DNA from: an uncultured Erysipelotrichaceae bacterium
Lineage (GTDB): Bacteria > Bacillota_I > Bacilli_A > Erysipelotrichales > Coprobacillaceae
Direction of reading: 5' to 3'
Assembly (NCBI GenBank): GCA_900550005.1
Contig: URQL01000080.1
Coordinates: 1 to 7,476, forward strand
DNA: 7,476 nucleotides
Shown here piece after piece: positions 1 through 5,635 of the stretch. Position numbers and translations under genes: made by a program. The notes below the pieces were generated by a model. It saw nothing but the letters and a program-made list of their open reading frames with translations, had not been told where the DNA came from and did no database searches. How positions within the stretch are numbered: position 1 is the stretch's first letter; every line of letters begins with the position of its first letter.

Positions 1-177
1 AAATGCTGATAGATACTGTGTTTTAGCGGATAATCAGATTTTTATTGTGTTTTTAGTCACAAAAACTAAGCATTAAGGGATAATTCATGATTTTTAAGTG
101 AAAATATGGTTATTAAAAAAACAAAAAACTACACAATCTATAAATAAATGTGGTAATATATGCAGTGAGGTGATTAT

Positions 178-1041
178 ATGGCTAAAATAGCTATACTTAC
201 AGATAGTGGTTGCCAGTTAAAAATAGGAGCACAAGAAGATCAAGGTATTTTTATTGTTCCTTTACAAATTACAATTAATGGGCAAACTTATCAAGATGAA
301 GTGGATATTAAAACAGTTGATGTTTTTACTCGTATAAAAGATGAAAAATGCATTGCAAAAACTTCTCAGCCAGCTACTGGTGTTTTAGTTAAAGCAATTG
401 AAAAAATAAAAGCACAAGGGTATGATTCTATTTTAGGAATAACGATTGCATCAGGATTATCTTCGGCAATTAGTGGAATGAAAGTCGCTGCAGATATGGT
501 AGAAATGCCAATTACCTTAATTGATAGTAAAGGAACAGCCGGAAATCAACGTTATTTAGTGGAAGTAGCGCATCAATTGATACAAGAAGGTAAAGATATT
601 AAAACGATTCAAACCGTTTTAGAAGATTTAGTTAACGATTCTTGTACAATGATCATGGTGACCGATTTACAACATTTAAAACGTGGTGGACGTATCACAC
701 CAGCAGTGGCTTTACTTGCAGGATTATTAAAAATTGTGCCTGTAATGAAATTGAATGAAGATTTAGGTGGTAAAATCGATAGCTTTGATAAAGTTCGAAC
801 AATAAAAAAAGCGAATAAGCGTATTGTCGATTACTTCAAAGAAAAAGGTATCAATTCAAATGATTATGTTATTACGATTGAAGATGTTTTAAGTGATGAA
901 TTATTAGATGAAATGGTGAATTATACAAAACAAGAATTAAATAGTGATGTGATCGATCAAGGGCCATTACCAGCAGCTGTAGGGGTGCATATGGGAATTG
1001 GTGGTATAGGTTATCAATATATAAAAAAATACAAAGCATAA
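178..1041 (+). CDS. DegV family protein (FakB-like fatty-acid-binding protein)
   Basis: This 287-residue protein has the usual DegV-family length (about 280-290). Motifs appear in family order: TDSG near residues 8-11, TSQP at 62-65, the SGLSSA loop near 92-97, IDSKGT at 115-120, HLKRGGRI at 166-173, the LLKIVPV segment at 183-189, and a C-terminal GVHMGIGG loop near 269-276. In the family the TSQP serine/threonine and the C-terminal histidine loop contact the carboxylate of a bound fatty acid. FakB members present fatty acids to the kinase FakA for phosphorylation and entry into phospholipid synthesis. The protein is cytosolic, with no signal peptide. The ATG is fixed by AGGTGA at 168-173. 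The usual HTGPG of the last motif reads HMGIG here. No fakA is present in the window, so the exact ligand is unknown; family assignment is secure, function inferred. Confidence 0.93.
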   Translation: MAKIAILTDSGCQLKIGAQEDQGIFIVPLQITINGQTYQDEVDIKTVDVFTRIKDEKCIAKTSQPATGVLVKAIEKIKAQGYDSILGITIASGLSSAISGMKVAADMVEMPITLIDSKGTAGNQRYLVEVAHQLIQEGKDIKTIQTVLEDLVNDSCTMIMVTDLQHLKRGGRITPAVALLAGLLKIVPVMKLNEDLGGKIDSFDKVRTIKKANKRIVDYFKEKGINSNDYVITIEDVLSDELLDEMVNYTKQELNSDVIDQGPLPAAVGVHMGIGGIGYQYIKKYKA

Positions 1042-1068
1042 TTTTATTAAAAATGTTCATACTAAGAT

Positions 1069-1074
1069 AGGTGA
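1069..1074 (+). promoter_or_regulatory. Ribosome binding site deciding the DUF1003 gene start
   Basis: AGGTGA lies five bases before the ATG at 1080. The longer reading from GTG at 1071 would begin inside this site, so ATG 1080 is the better start. Confidence 0.7.
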
Positions 1075-1079
1075 TGAGC

Positions 1080-1580
1080 ATGGATAAGAAAGAACTATTA
1101 GAAAAAATTTTTCAACAAACAGGGGAATTATTGTGCGATGAAGAAACAAAGGATTTACTTTTAGGTAAAAAAGTAAATCCTCTTTTCATTAATCAAAAAC
1201 CAACTTTAGTGGAGCGTATTACGGATTTGATTGCATGTATAGCTGGAAGTTGGTTTTTTATTATTAGTTTTGCCTTGATGTTGGCTTTATGGATTTTTAT
1301 TAATATGAGGATGAAACAAAACGCCATTGATCCTTATCCATTTATTCTTTTAAATTTAATTTTATCTTGTCTATCTGCTTTTCAAGCACCTTTGATTATG
1401 ATGAGCCAAAATCGACAAGATCAAAAAGATCGTAATCAAGCTAAAGAAGATTATATTACGAATTTAAAATCAAAAATAATGATTGAAGAAATCTATGAAC
1501 AATTACAAGAATTAGGAAAAAATCAAAAAGAGATTTTAGAAAAAATAAAATTCATTGAAAATAATTTACAAAAAAAATAA
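1080..1580 (+). CDS. DUF1003 domain membrane protein
   Basis: Counted from ATG 1080 the product is 166 residues. A charged N-terminal region leads into the DUF1003 core. This has ERITD near 46-50, GSWFF near 56-60 opening a first membrane helix (about 56-75), a DPYPFILLNL segment near 84-93 opening a second helix (about 88-107), then the hallmark MSQNRQDQKDR stretch near 108-118. A lysine/glutamate/glutamine-rich tail (about 119-166) looks helical or coiled-coil and is probably cytoplasmic. DUF1003 proteins are widespread two-span inner-membrane proteins with no agreed function. The gene follows the DegV gene after 38 bp with no terminator between them, so the two are probably cotranscribed. 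The longer GTG start at 1071 is rejected because it overlaps the ribosome binding site. Confidence 0.9.
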   Translation: MDKKELLEKIFQQTGELLCDEETKDLLLGKKVNPLFINQKPTLVERITDLIACIAGSWFFIISFALMLALWIFINMRMKQNAIDPYPFILLNLILSCLSAFQAPLIMMSQNRQDQKDRNQAKEDYITNLKSKIMIEEIYEQLQELGKNQKEILEKIKFIENNLQKK

Positions 1581-1592
1581 ATATTGTATAAT
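1565..1592 (+). promoter_or_regulatory. Predicted sigma-A promoter of the aminotransferase gene
   Basis: A -35 box TTTACA (1565-1570, five of six consensus bases) and a perfect -10 box TATAAT (1587-1592) are separated by 16 bp. The -35 box lies inside the last codons of the DUF1003 gene. Transcription would start near 1599, about 20 bases before the aminotransferase ATG, leaving a short leader that holds the GGGGAGG site at 1609-1615. This would let the aminotransferase be expressed independently of the upstream pair. Confidence 0.6.
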
Positions 1593-1621
1593 AAATAGTA
1601 TGTGTTTAGGGGAGGAAGAAT

Positions 1622-2812
1622 ATGGAATATAAATTTTCAAATCGTATGTCAAATGTGCAGGCATCTGCAGTAAGAGAAATCTTAAAAGCTGCTAGTGATC
1701 CAGAAGTCATTAGTTTTGGTGGAGGAAATCCAGCTAAGGAAGCTTTTCCAGTAGAAGCCATTAAACGTATTTCAAATGAATTATTTGTAGAAGATCCTAT
1801 TAGTATGCTTCAATATGGAATTACAGAAGGCTATGGACCTTTAAGAGAATCAGCAAAAGCTTTTTTTAATCGTGACGATCAAGTATCAAAAGAATACGAT
1901 GATATCATTATTACAACAGGTTCACAACAAATTATGGACTTATTAGCTAAATGTGTTTGTAATGAAGGAGATATCGTTATTTCAGAAGATCCAAGCTTTT
2001 TAGGGGCATTAAACTCATTTAGAAGTAATGGAGCTACATTAGTAGGTGTCCCTGTTGAAGAAGATGGTATGAATATGGAAGCTTTAGAAAAAGCAATGCA
2101 AATGAAACCAACACCAAAATTCTTATATGTTATTCCTAATTTTCAAAATCCAATGGGAACAACAATGTCTTTAGAAAAAAGAAAGAAAACCTATGAATTA
2201 GCTAAAAAATATGGTGTTCTTATCTTAGAAGACAATCCTTATGGTGATTTACGTTTTGCTGGAGAAATGGTGGCACCAATTAAATCTTTTGATGAAGATG
2301 GAATCGTAGTTTATGCAGCAAGTTTATCAAAAATCATTGCACCAGGAATGCGTGTTGCTGTAGCAATCGGACATAAAACATTATTACAAAAAATGACAGT
2401 AGCTAAACAAGTAGCGGATGTACATTCAAATGTATGGGCTCAAAGAGTTATGGATCGTTTTTTAAGAGAAACAGACATGAATGAACACTTAACGCGTTTA
2501 CAAGCGATTTATCGTGATCAAGCAACGCTAATGCTTAAAGAAATGGATGAACATTTCCATCCATCTGTGAAATATACACGTCCTGAAGGAGGAATGTTCA
2601 TTTGGGTAACTTTCCCAGATGGTGTTGATGTTAATGATTTTGTTCAAGATGCAATCAAACAAAAAGTAGCTGTTGTACCAGGTGCAGCTTTCTTATGTAA
2701 TGAAAAGGCACCATGTCAAAGTATTCGTATGAATTTTTCAACGCCAACTAAAGAAAATATTATTAAAGGCGTACGTATTTTAGGGGAATTAACTTATAAA
2801 TATTGTAAGTAA
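1622..2812 (+). CDS. PLP-dependent class I/II aminotransferase (Aro8/LysN/MocR-core type)
   Basis: The 396-residue protein is a full-length fold-type I aminotransferase. Visible landmarks are FGGGNP near 32-37 (substrate-side loop), QYGITEGYGPLRE near 64-76, TTGSQQ at 98-103 (phosphate-binding turn), PNFQNPMG at 172-179 with the pyridine-side asparagine, EDNPYGDLRF at 203-212 with the aspartate that pairs with the PLP ring nitrogen, SLSKIIAPGMRVA at 234-246 with the Schiff-base lysine at about K237, and SIRMNFS near 367-373 with the carboxylate-binding arginine. This pattern matches the branch containing 2-aminoadipate, aromatic and branched-chain aminotransferases and the catalytic half of MocR regulators; no helix-turn-helix is fused here. 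The amino-acid substrate cannot be read from sequence. GGGGAGG at 1609-1615, six bases before the ATG, is a strong start signal. The gene ends at a terminator. Confidence 0.93.
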   Translation: MEYKFSNRMSNVQASAVREILKAASDPEVISFGGGNPAKEAFPVEAIKRISNELFVEDPISMLQYGITEGYGPLRESAKAFFNRDDQVSKEYDDIIITTGSQQIMDLLAKCVCNEGDIVISEDPSFLGALNSFRSNGATLVGVPVEEDGMNMEALEKAMQMKPTPKFLYVIPNFQNPMGTTMSLEKRKKTYELAKKYGVLILEDNPYGDLRFAGEMVAPIKSFDEDGIVVYAASLSKIIAPGMRVAVAIGHKTLLQKMTVAKQVADVHSNVWAQRVMDRFLRETDMNEHLTRLQAIYRDQATLMLKEMDEHFHPSVKYTRPEGGMFIWVTFPDGVDVNDFVQDAIKQKVAVVPGAAFLCNEKAPCQSIRMNFSTPTKENIIKGVRILGELTYKYCK

Positions 2813-2819
2813 AAATAGT

Positions 2820-2850
2820 AAAGGGCTTGTTATTAAACAACCCCTTTTTC
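2820..2850 (+). terminator. Intrinsic terminator after the aminotransferase gene
   Basis: Arms AAAGGG-C-TTGTT (2820-2831) and AACAA-C-CCCTTT (2836-2847) pair across an ATTA loop with a single C/C mismatch. The T-run at 2845-2849 follows. It starts eight bases after the aminotransferase stop and lies between convergent genes. The reverse strand has a weaker, interrupted T-run after the hairpin, so partial bidirectional use is possible. Confidence 0.85.
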
Positions 2851-2857
2851 TTTATGG

Positions 2858-3100
2858 TCAATGCACTAAATTCTTTAATTCATCTACTGTTTTTCTTTCT
2901 AAAATCGATTGAAACAATAATTTATATTGTTCCAAGTCCATTGCTCGTTGTTCATAATCAGCTGCACGTTGTTTAGCTTGTTCTTTAGCTAATTTCAATC
3001 TTTTTGTCGTAAGTTGTCTCAATCTTCGATCCATTTCAATTCTAAATAAAGCTAGACTTTCACCAGGATCTATTGAAAATTCATTTAATTGTTTTTCCAT
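2858..3100 (-). CDS. Small charged, probably coiled-coil protein of unknown function (possible frameshifted 3' part)
   Basis: From the ATG at 3100 this gives 80 residues. It is very rich in K, R, E, Q and L, with a central stretch (about 25-60) of alternating charged and leucine/alanine residues that looks like a continuous helix or coiled coil. It ends in KTVDELKNLVH. No signal peptide, membrane span or known motif is recognised. The open frame extends to an ATG at 3163, but that start has no ribosome binding site. The ATG at 3100 has only a poor AAGTGA upstream. Its start overlaps the end of the TTG-started frame at 3081-3194, so it may be translated by coupling. Alternatively it is the 3' part of one gene broken at an eight-A run (3113-3120). 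It converges on the aminotransferase gene. Coding status is likely; boundaries are uncertain. Confidence 0.6.
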   Translation of the reverse strand: MEKQLNEFSIDPGESLALFRIEMDRRLRQLTTKRLKLAKEQAKQRAADYEQRAMDLEQYKLLFQSILERKTVDELKNLVH

Positions 3101-3194
3101 AAATAGAATCACTTTTTTTTCTAAATAATTGTTTATAAATAGGATGATTGATGATCTGTTCATAAGTTATATCTTTAATATTTATTTTTTTCAA
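3081..3194 (-). CDS. Short TTG-started frame overlapping the coiled-coil gene; likely its true 5' part
   Basis: The frame encodes 37 residues beginning (M)KKINIKDITYEQIINHP and continuing IYKQLFRKK. This composition looks like real protein. It has the only strong ribosome binding site of the locus: AAGGGGAG at 3204-3211, nine bases before TTG 3194. It runs through the A8 tract (3113-3120 on this strand) and stops 20 codons-worth of bases after the tract begins, at 3081-3083. Removing one A from the tract would join it in frame to the downstream coiled-coil gene, giving a single protein of about 111 residues. Whether it is an independent mini-gene, a leader peptide for coupling, or the 5' half of a frameshifted gene cannot be settled here. 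Confidence 0.45.
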   Translation of the reverse strand: MKKINIKDITYEQIINHPIYKQLFRKKSDSIYGKTIK

Positions 3195-3203
3195 TTATTT
3201 TCA

Positions 3204-3211
3204 CTCCCCTT
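3204..3211 (-). promoter_or_regulatory. Strong ribosome binding site in front of the TTG start
   Basis: The minus strand reads AAGGGGAG nine bases before TTG 3194. No comparable site precedes the ATGs at 3163 or 3100. This indicates that translation of this locus begins at the TTG rather than at either ATG. Confidence 0.55.
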
Positions 3212-3241
3212 ATACATACTATTCGCTAAAACTTTAGGTAT

Positions 3242-3265
3242 AAAAAAGGCAGCACTGGAGTGCTG
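3242..3265 (-). terminator. Intrinsic terminator of the ktrB-ktrA operon
   Basis: On the minus strand a CAGCAC / GTGCTG stem (3260-3265 with 3250-3255) closes a TCCA loop. It is followed, after CC, by six T's (3242-3247). It starts 11 bases after the ktrA stop codon. Confidence 0.85.
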
Positions 3266-3276
3266 TCTAGATTGAA

Positions 3277-3954
3277 TTATTCATAACCGGATTCAACTAA
3301 GTAATCAAAACGTTCAATAATATCGGTTTTGGCGATTAATAAGAAATGATCGTCATTTTGCACGACGTAACTTGGATCGATGGTAAGTTCAAGAGCATGA
3401 CTATCACGATTACGAATACCAAGTAGGTTGATACTGTAACGTTTACGTAAGTCGAGTTCTGAAATTTTATGACCAACCCATGCAGTAGCAGCTTTCATTT
3501 CGACAACACTGTGGTTTTCATCAATTTCAATTAAGTCCGTAATGTTTTTACGAATTAAAGAACGAGCGACACGTTCTCCCATTTCTTTTTCTGGACGGAT
3601 AATACGATCAGCACCAATTTGTTCAAGGATCGCCATAAAACGTTTATTTTTCGCTTTAGCAACAATGTAAGGAACTCCAAGTTCTTTTAAATTAAGTACA
3701 CCAAGTAAACTTTCTTCTAAATGATTACCAATGGCAACAATTCCTACATCAAATTCTTCAATACCTAAGTCTGCTAGAAATTTTTGATCTGTGACATCAC
3801 CGATAATCGCTCTTGTAGCATAATCAGCGATACGTTGTACACATTCTTCATCTTTGTCGATGGCTAAAACTTCATGCCCAAATTGAGATAAAGTTTTAAC
3901 AATCGTTGAACCAAAGACACCTAAACCTAAAACGACATATTGTTTTTTCTTCAT
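3277..3954 (-). CDS. ktrA: Ktr/Trk potassium uptake regulatory subunit (RCK protein KtrA)
   Basis: The 225-residue length is that of a single-RCK KtrA (B. subtilis KtrA is about 222), half that of E. coli-type two-domain TrkA. The N-terminal Rossmann half opens YVVLGLGVFGS with the GxGxFG nucleotide loop at 10-15 and the acidic AIDKD end of strand two at 31-35. GDVTD follows at 52-56, and PEKEMGERVA at 121-130 lies in the region that binds a divalent cation in B. subtilis KtrA. The C-terminal RCK_C domain spans about 140-222. In the family this protein forms a cytosolic octameric ring that gates KtrB in response to ATP/ADP, and its RCK_C domain can bind c-di-AMP. The start lies 5 bp after the ktrB stop with only a weak AGG, so it is probably translationally coupled to ktrB. 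Confidence 0.95.
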   Translation of the reverse strand: MKKKQYVVLGLGVFGSTIVKTLSQFGHEVLAIDKDEECVQRIADYATRAIIGDVTDQKFLADLGIEEFDVGIVAIGNHLEESLLGVLNLKELGVPYIVAKAKNKRFMAILEQIGADRIIRPEKEMGERVARSLIRKNITDLIEIDENHSVVEMKAATAWVGHKISELDLRKRYSINLLGIRNRDSHALELTIDPSYVVQNDDHFLLIAKTDIIERFDYLVESGYE

Positions 3955-3959
3955 ATTTT

Positions 3960-5369
3960 TTAACCTATTAATATCTCTCCATTAGGATAGATAATTCCTT
4001 TCCCTTCTCTATTTGTATATTGTTTAATGAAAATAAGGACCATTGTAAGTGGACCGATACGCCCAATATACATTAATAATATAATTATGATTTTGCCTAG
4101 GCTTGTTAAAGTGGGAGTAACATTAGCTGTTACACCAACTGTACCAAAGGCAGAAAATGTTTCAAATACCAAATCAATGAATGGTTTGTTTTCTGTTAAA
4201 GTTAAGATTAGCAAACCATTAATTATAATAAAAAAGCTAATCATACTAATACAAATGGCACGTTTAGCCACTTGCTCACTGATTGTTCTTTTCATCATAC
4301 TGACTTGATTCATCCCTTTAGCGAGAGAATAGATATAAAGCAAAATGATGATAAACGTTGTGGTTTTAATTCCTCCGGCAGTTCCGGCTGGACTACCACC
4401 AATAAACATATAAAAACAACCTAACAATTTCGTACTATCTAATAAATCTCCCATAGCAACAGAAGCAAAGCCAGCTGTTCTAAAAGTAACCGATTGGAAA
4501 AAGCTAACTAAAAGTTTGGTCGTTAAAGGAAGGGGACCCAATGTTTTAGGATTATTGTATTCTAAAATAAAGAAAAATAAAGTTCCACTTAAAAGTAAAA
4601 CAAAAGTAGAAATTAATGCGATCTTAGTATGGATCGTAAAGGAAGAAATGTATTTTTTAAAGTTAAAAATTTTAAATTTTTCTTTATATTGCTTATAATG
4701 TTCTCTAATTTCGATCCAAACAATAAATCCTAGACCACCAGAAATAATTAATCCGGCAATTGTTAAATTGAGTAAAAGATTATTTTGATATGGAATCAAA
4801 GAATTACTTCCTAGTATATCAAACCCGGCATTACAAAAAGCCGAAATGGCATGAAATAAGGAGTAATAGATCCCTTTGATAAGACCAAATTCTGGGATAA
4901 AAACGAAAGCTAAACAACAAGCACCGATTAATTCAAAAGAAAAAGTGTATTTGATGACCCTTTTAATATAAATCGTAATGGATTGAACAGAGTTTTGATT
5001 GAGTGCTTCTTGCATAATGATTTTATTTTTGTAAGATATTCTTTTTTTCATTTTAACATACATTAAATTTAAAAAAGTTAAAAAACCTAATCCACCAATT
5101 TGTATCAAGATGACGATAATTAACTGCCCAATCAGGGTGTATTGTTCTTTAACGACAACAGGAACAAGTCCGGTTACACAGGTAGCGCTAGTGGCAACAA
5201 ATAGATGATCTAAATAAGGAGCCTTAGCTTTATTACTAAATGGTAACCATAGCAGGAGGGAACCAATTAGAATAACCATCAAAAAACTAAAAGCAATTTG
5301 ACGTGTAGGCGAAACGTTTTTTGATTTTTTAGTGTGTTTAATATATCTTGCTTCCATAATGTTGTTCAT
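3960..5369 (-). CDS. ktrB: Ktr/Trk-type potassium channel subunit (KtrB/TrkH family)
   Basis: This 469-residue integral membrane protein has the four-fold membrane-pore-membrane layout of the Trk/Ktr/HKT superfamily. The four selectivity-filter segments are visible: TCVTG at 63-67, CNAG at 179-182, FRTAG at 296-300 and FGTVG at 408-412. The glycine- and small-residue-rich intramembrane gating loop GGSPAGTAGGIK lies at 324-335, and GRIGP with the conserved arginine at 436-440. The N-terminus is cytoplasmic and basic. It moves K+ (possibly with Na+) across the cell membrane under control of the RCK ring from the next gene. The start has only a weak purine-rich site and overlaps by 32 bases the end of a small membrane-protein gene in another frame. 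Initiation therefore probably depends on translation of that gene; ATG 5357 is an alternative start. Confidence 0.95.
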   Translation of the reverse strand: MNNIMEARYIKHTKKSKNVSPTRQIAFSFLMVILIGSLLLWLPFSNKAKAPYLDHLFVATSATCVTGLVPVVVKEQYTLIGQLIIVILIQIGGLGFLTFLNLMYVKMKKRISYKNKIIMQEALNQNSVQSITIYIKRVIKYTFSFELIGACCLAFVFIPEFGLIKGIYYSLFHAISAFCNAGFDILGSNSLIPYQNNLLLNLTIAGLIISGGLGFIVWIEIREHYKQYKEKFKIFNFKKYISSFTIHTKIALISTFVLLLSGTLFFFILEYNNPKTLGPLPLTTKLLVSFFQSVTFRTAGFASVAMGDLLDSTKLLGCFYMFIGGSPAGTAGGIKTTTFIIILLYIYSLAKGMNQVSMMKRTISEQVAKRAICISMISFFIIINGLLILTLTENKPFIDLVFETFSAFGTVGVTANVTPTLTSLGKIIIILLMYIGRIGPLTMVLIFIKQYTNREGKGIIYPNGEILIG

Positions 5370-5475
5370 TCTTCTTTCTTTTAATTTTTTTTAATTTCAT
5401 ATCAATATACCCTATTATAGCATATCCACTAAAAAATGCGATAATAACCACAATCAATAATAAAAGATTTTTCAT
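5338..5475 (-). CDS. Small single-span membrane protein encoded ahead of ktrB
   Basis: The minus strand encodes 45 residues: MKN, a strongly hydrophobic segment (about residues 4-24: LLLLIVVIIAFFSGYAIIGY), then IDMKLKKIKRKK and a polar tail ending KIY. The positive-inside rule predicts one span with the N-terminus outside and a basic cytosolic tail. Both AGGAGG (5488-5493) and AGGTGA (5481-5486, five bases before the ATG) precede it, the best ribosome binding site in the potassium locus. The stop codon lies 32 bases inside ktrB in another frame, so the two genes are very probably cotranscribed and translationally coupled. I do not recognise the family. Size, topology and position next to a K+ transporter recall accessory peptides such as KdpF, but that comparison is inference. 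An in-frame GTG at 5484 is too close to AGGAGG to be preferred. Confidence 0.72.
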   Translation of the reverse strand: MKNLLLLIVVIIAFFSGYAIIGYIDMKLKKIKRKKNEQHYGSKIY

Positions 5476-5480
5476 TTTCT

Positions 5481-5493
5481 TCACCTGCCTCCT
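5481..5493 (-). promoter_or_regulatory. Double ribosome binding site of the small membrane-protein gene
   Basis: The minus strand reads AGGAGG (5488-5493), one base, then AGGTGA (5481-5486), with five bases before ATG 5475. Its strength contrasts with the poor sites of ktrB and ktrA and supports real translation of the 45-codon frame. Confidence 0.75.
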
Positions 5494-5503
5494 ATTAAAA
5501 TAA

Positions 5504-5561
5504 GGTATTTAATCTAAAGATGGTATTAATTAAGCTAAAGGGGTATTAAGATAATCTAAAG
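5504..5561 (+). repeat. Three contiguous ~20-bp direct repeats in the ktr/kdpD divergent region (candidate operator)
   Basis: Three head-to-tail units lie at 5504-5521 (18 bp), 5522-5541 (20 bp) and 5542-5561 (20 bp). Each starts GGTATTWA and ends around CTAAAG; the CTAAAG boxes are spaced exactly 21 bp (5514, 5535, 5556). A lone fourth CTAAAG at 5605-5610 overlaps the predicted kdpD -10 region. Two-turn spacing of tandem sites is typical of OmpR/KdpE-family response regulators. The array lies about 30 bp upstream of the small membrane-protein start and upstream of the kdpD promoter, so it could serve both directions. The repeat structure is seen; regulator binding is inferred. Confidence 0.65.
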
Positions 5562-5575
5562 AAAAATAAAATCTT

Positions 5576-5606
5576 TATACAAAATTAATACAATCTGTTT
5601 TATACT
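5576..5606 (+). promoter_or_regulatory. Predicted kdpD promoter with a weak -35 box
   Basis: A good -10 box TATACT (5601-5606) has only a poor -35 candidate, TATACA (5576-5581), at a long 19-bp spacing. This would suit an activator-dependent promoter, with the three-repeat array ending 14 bp upstream. Transcription would start near 5613, leaving a short leader with GGGG at 5625-5628 as ribosome binding site. No equally clear promoter could be assigned to the ktr direction. Confidence 0.4.
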
Positions 5607-5635
5607 AAAGATATCTTAATAAGTGGGGATAAAAA

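Noticed and set aside
2..76. Open + frame from the left edge ending in TAA, which could be the tail of an upstream gene
   Set aside because: Only 24 codons with no recognisable motif; frames this short are expected by chance, and no terminator follows that would support a gene end here.
130..159. Possible promoter (TACACA, 18 bp, extended -10 TGGTAATAT) for the degV-like gene
   Set aside because: Transcription would begin around 166, immediately in front of the ribosome binding site at 168-173, leaving an implausibly short leader; the true promoter is probably elsewhere upstream.
1071..1079. GTG start giving three extra residues on the DUF1003 protein
   Set aside because: It overlaps the AGGTGA ribosome binding site itself; ATG 1080 has ideal spacing.
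872..1081. Minus-strand open frame of 69 codons
   Set aside because: Antisense to the end of the clearly coding DegV gene, without a ribosome binding site or protein-like composition.
3101..3163. ATG at 3163 as start of a 101-residue version of the coiled-coil protein
   Set aside because: No ribosome binding site precedes it; this stretch reads better in the TTG-started frame that has a strong site.
3226..3237. Inverted repeat CTAAA-AC-TTTAG upstream of the coiled-coil locus, sharing CTAAAG with the kdpD repeats
   Set aside because: Only a five-base arm, no GGTATTWA partner and no tandem copies; likely chance.
4027..4308. Plus-strand open frame of 93 codons
   Set aside because: Antisense shadow of ktrB, whose pore motifs are unmistakable; no start signal.
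4516..4698. Plus-strand open frame of 60 codons
   Set aside because: Another antisense shadow of ktrB with low-complexity lysine-rich composition.
5598..5605. TTTTATAC resembling the start of the E. coli KdpE box
   Set aside because: It coincides with the predicted -10 element and lacks the rest of the E. coli site; in AT-rich DNA this match carries no weight.
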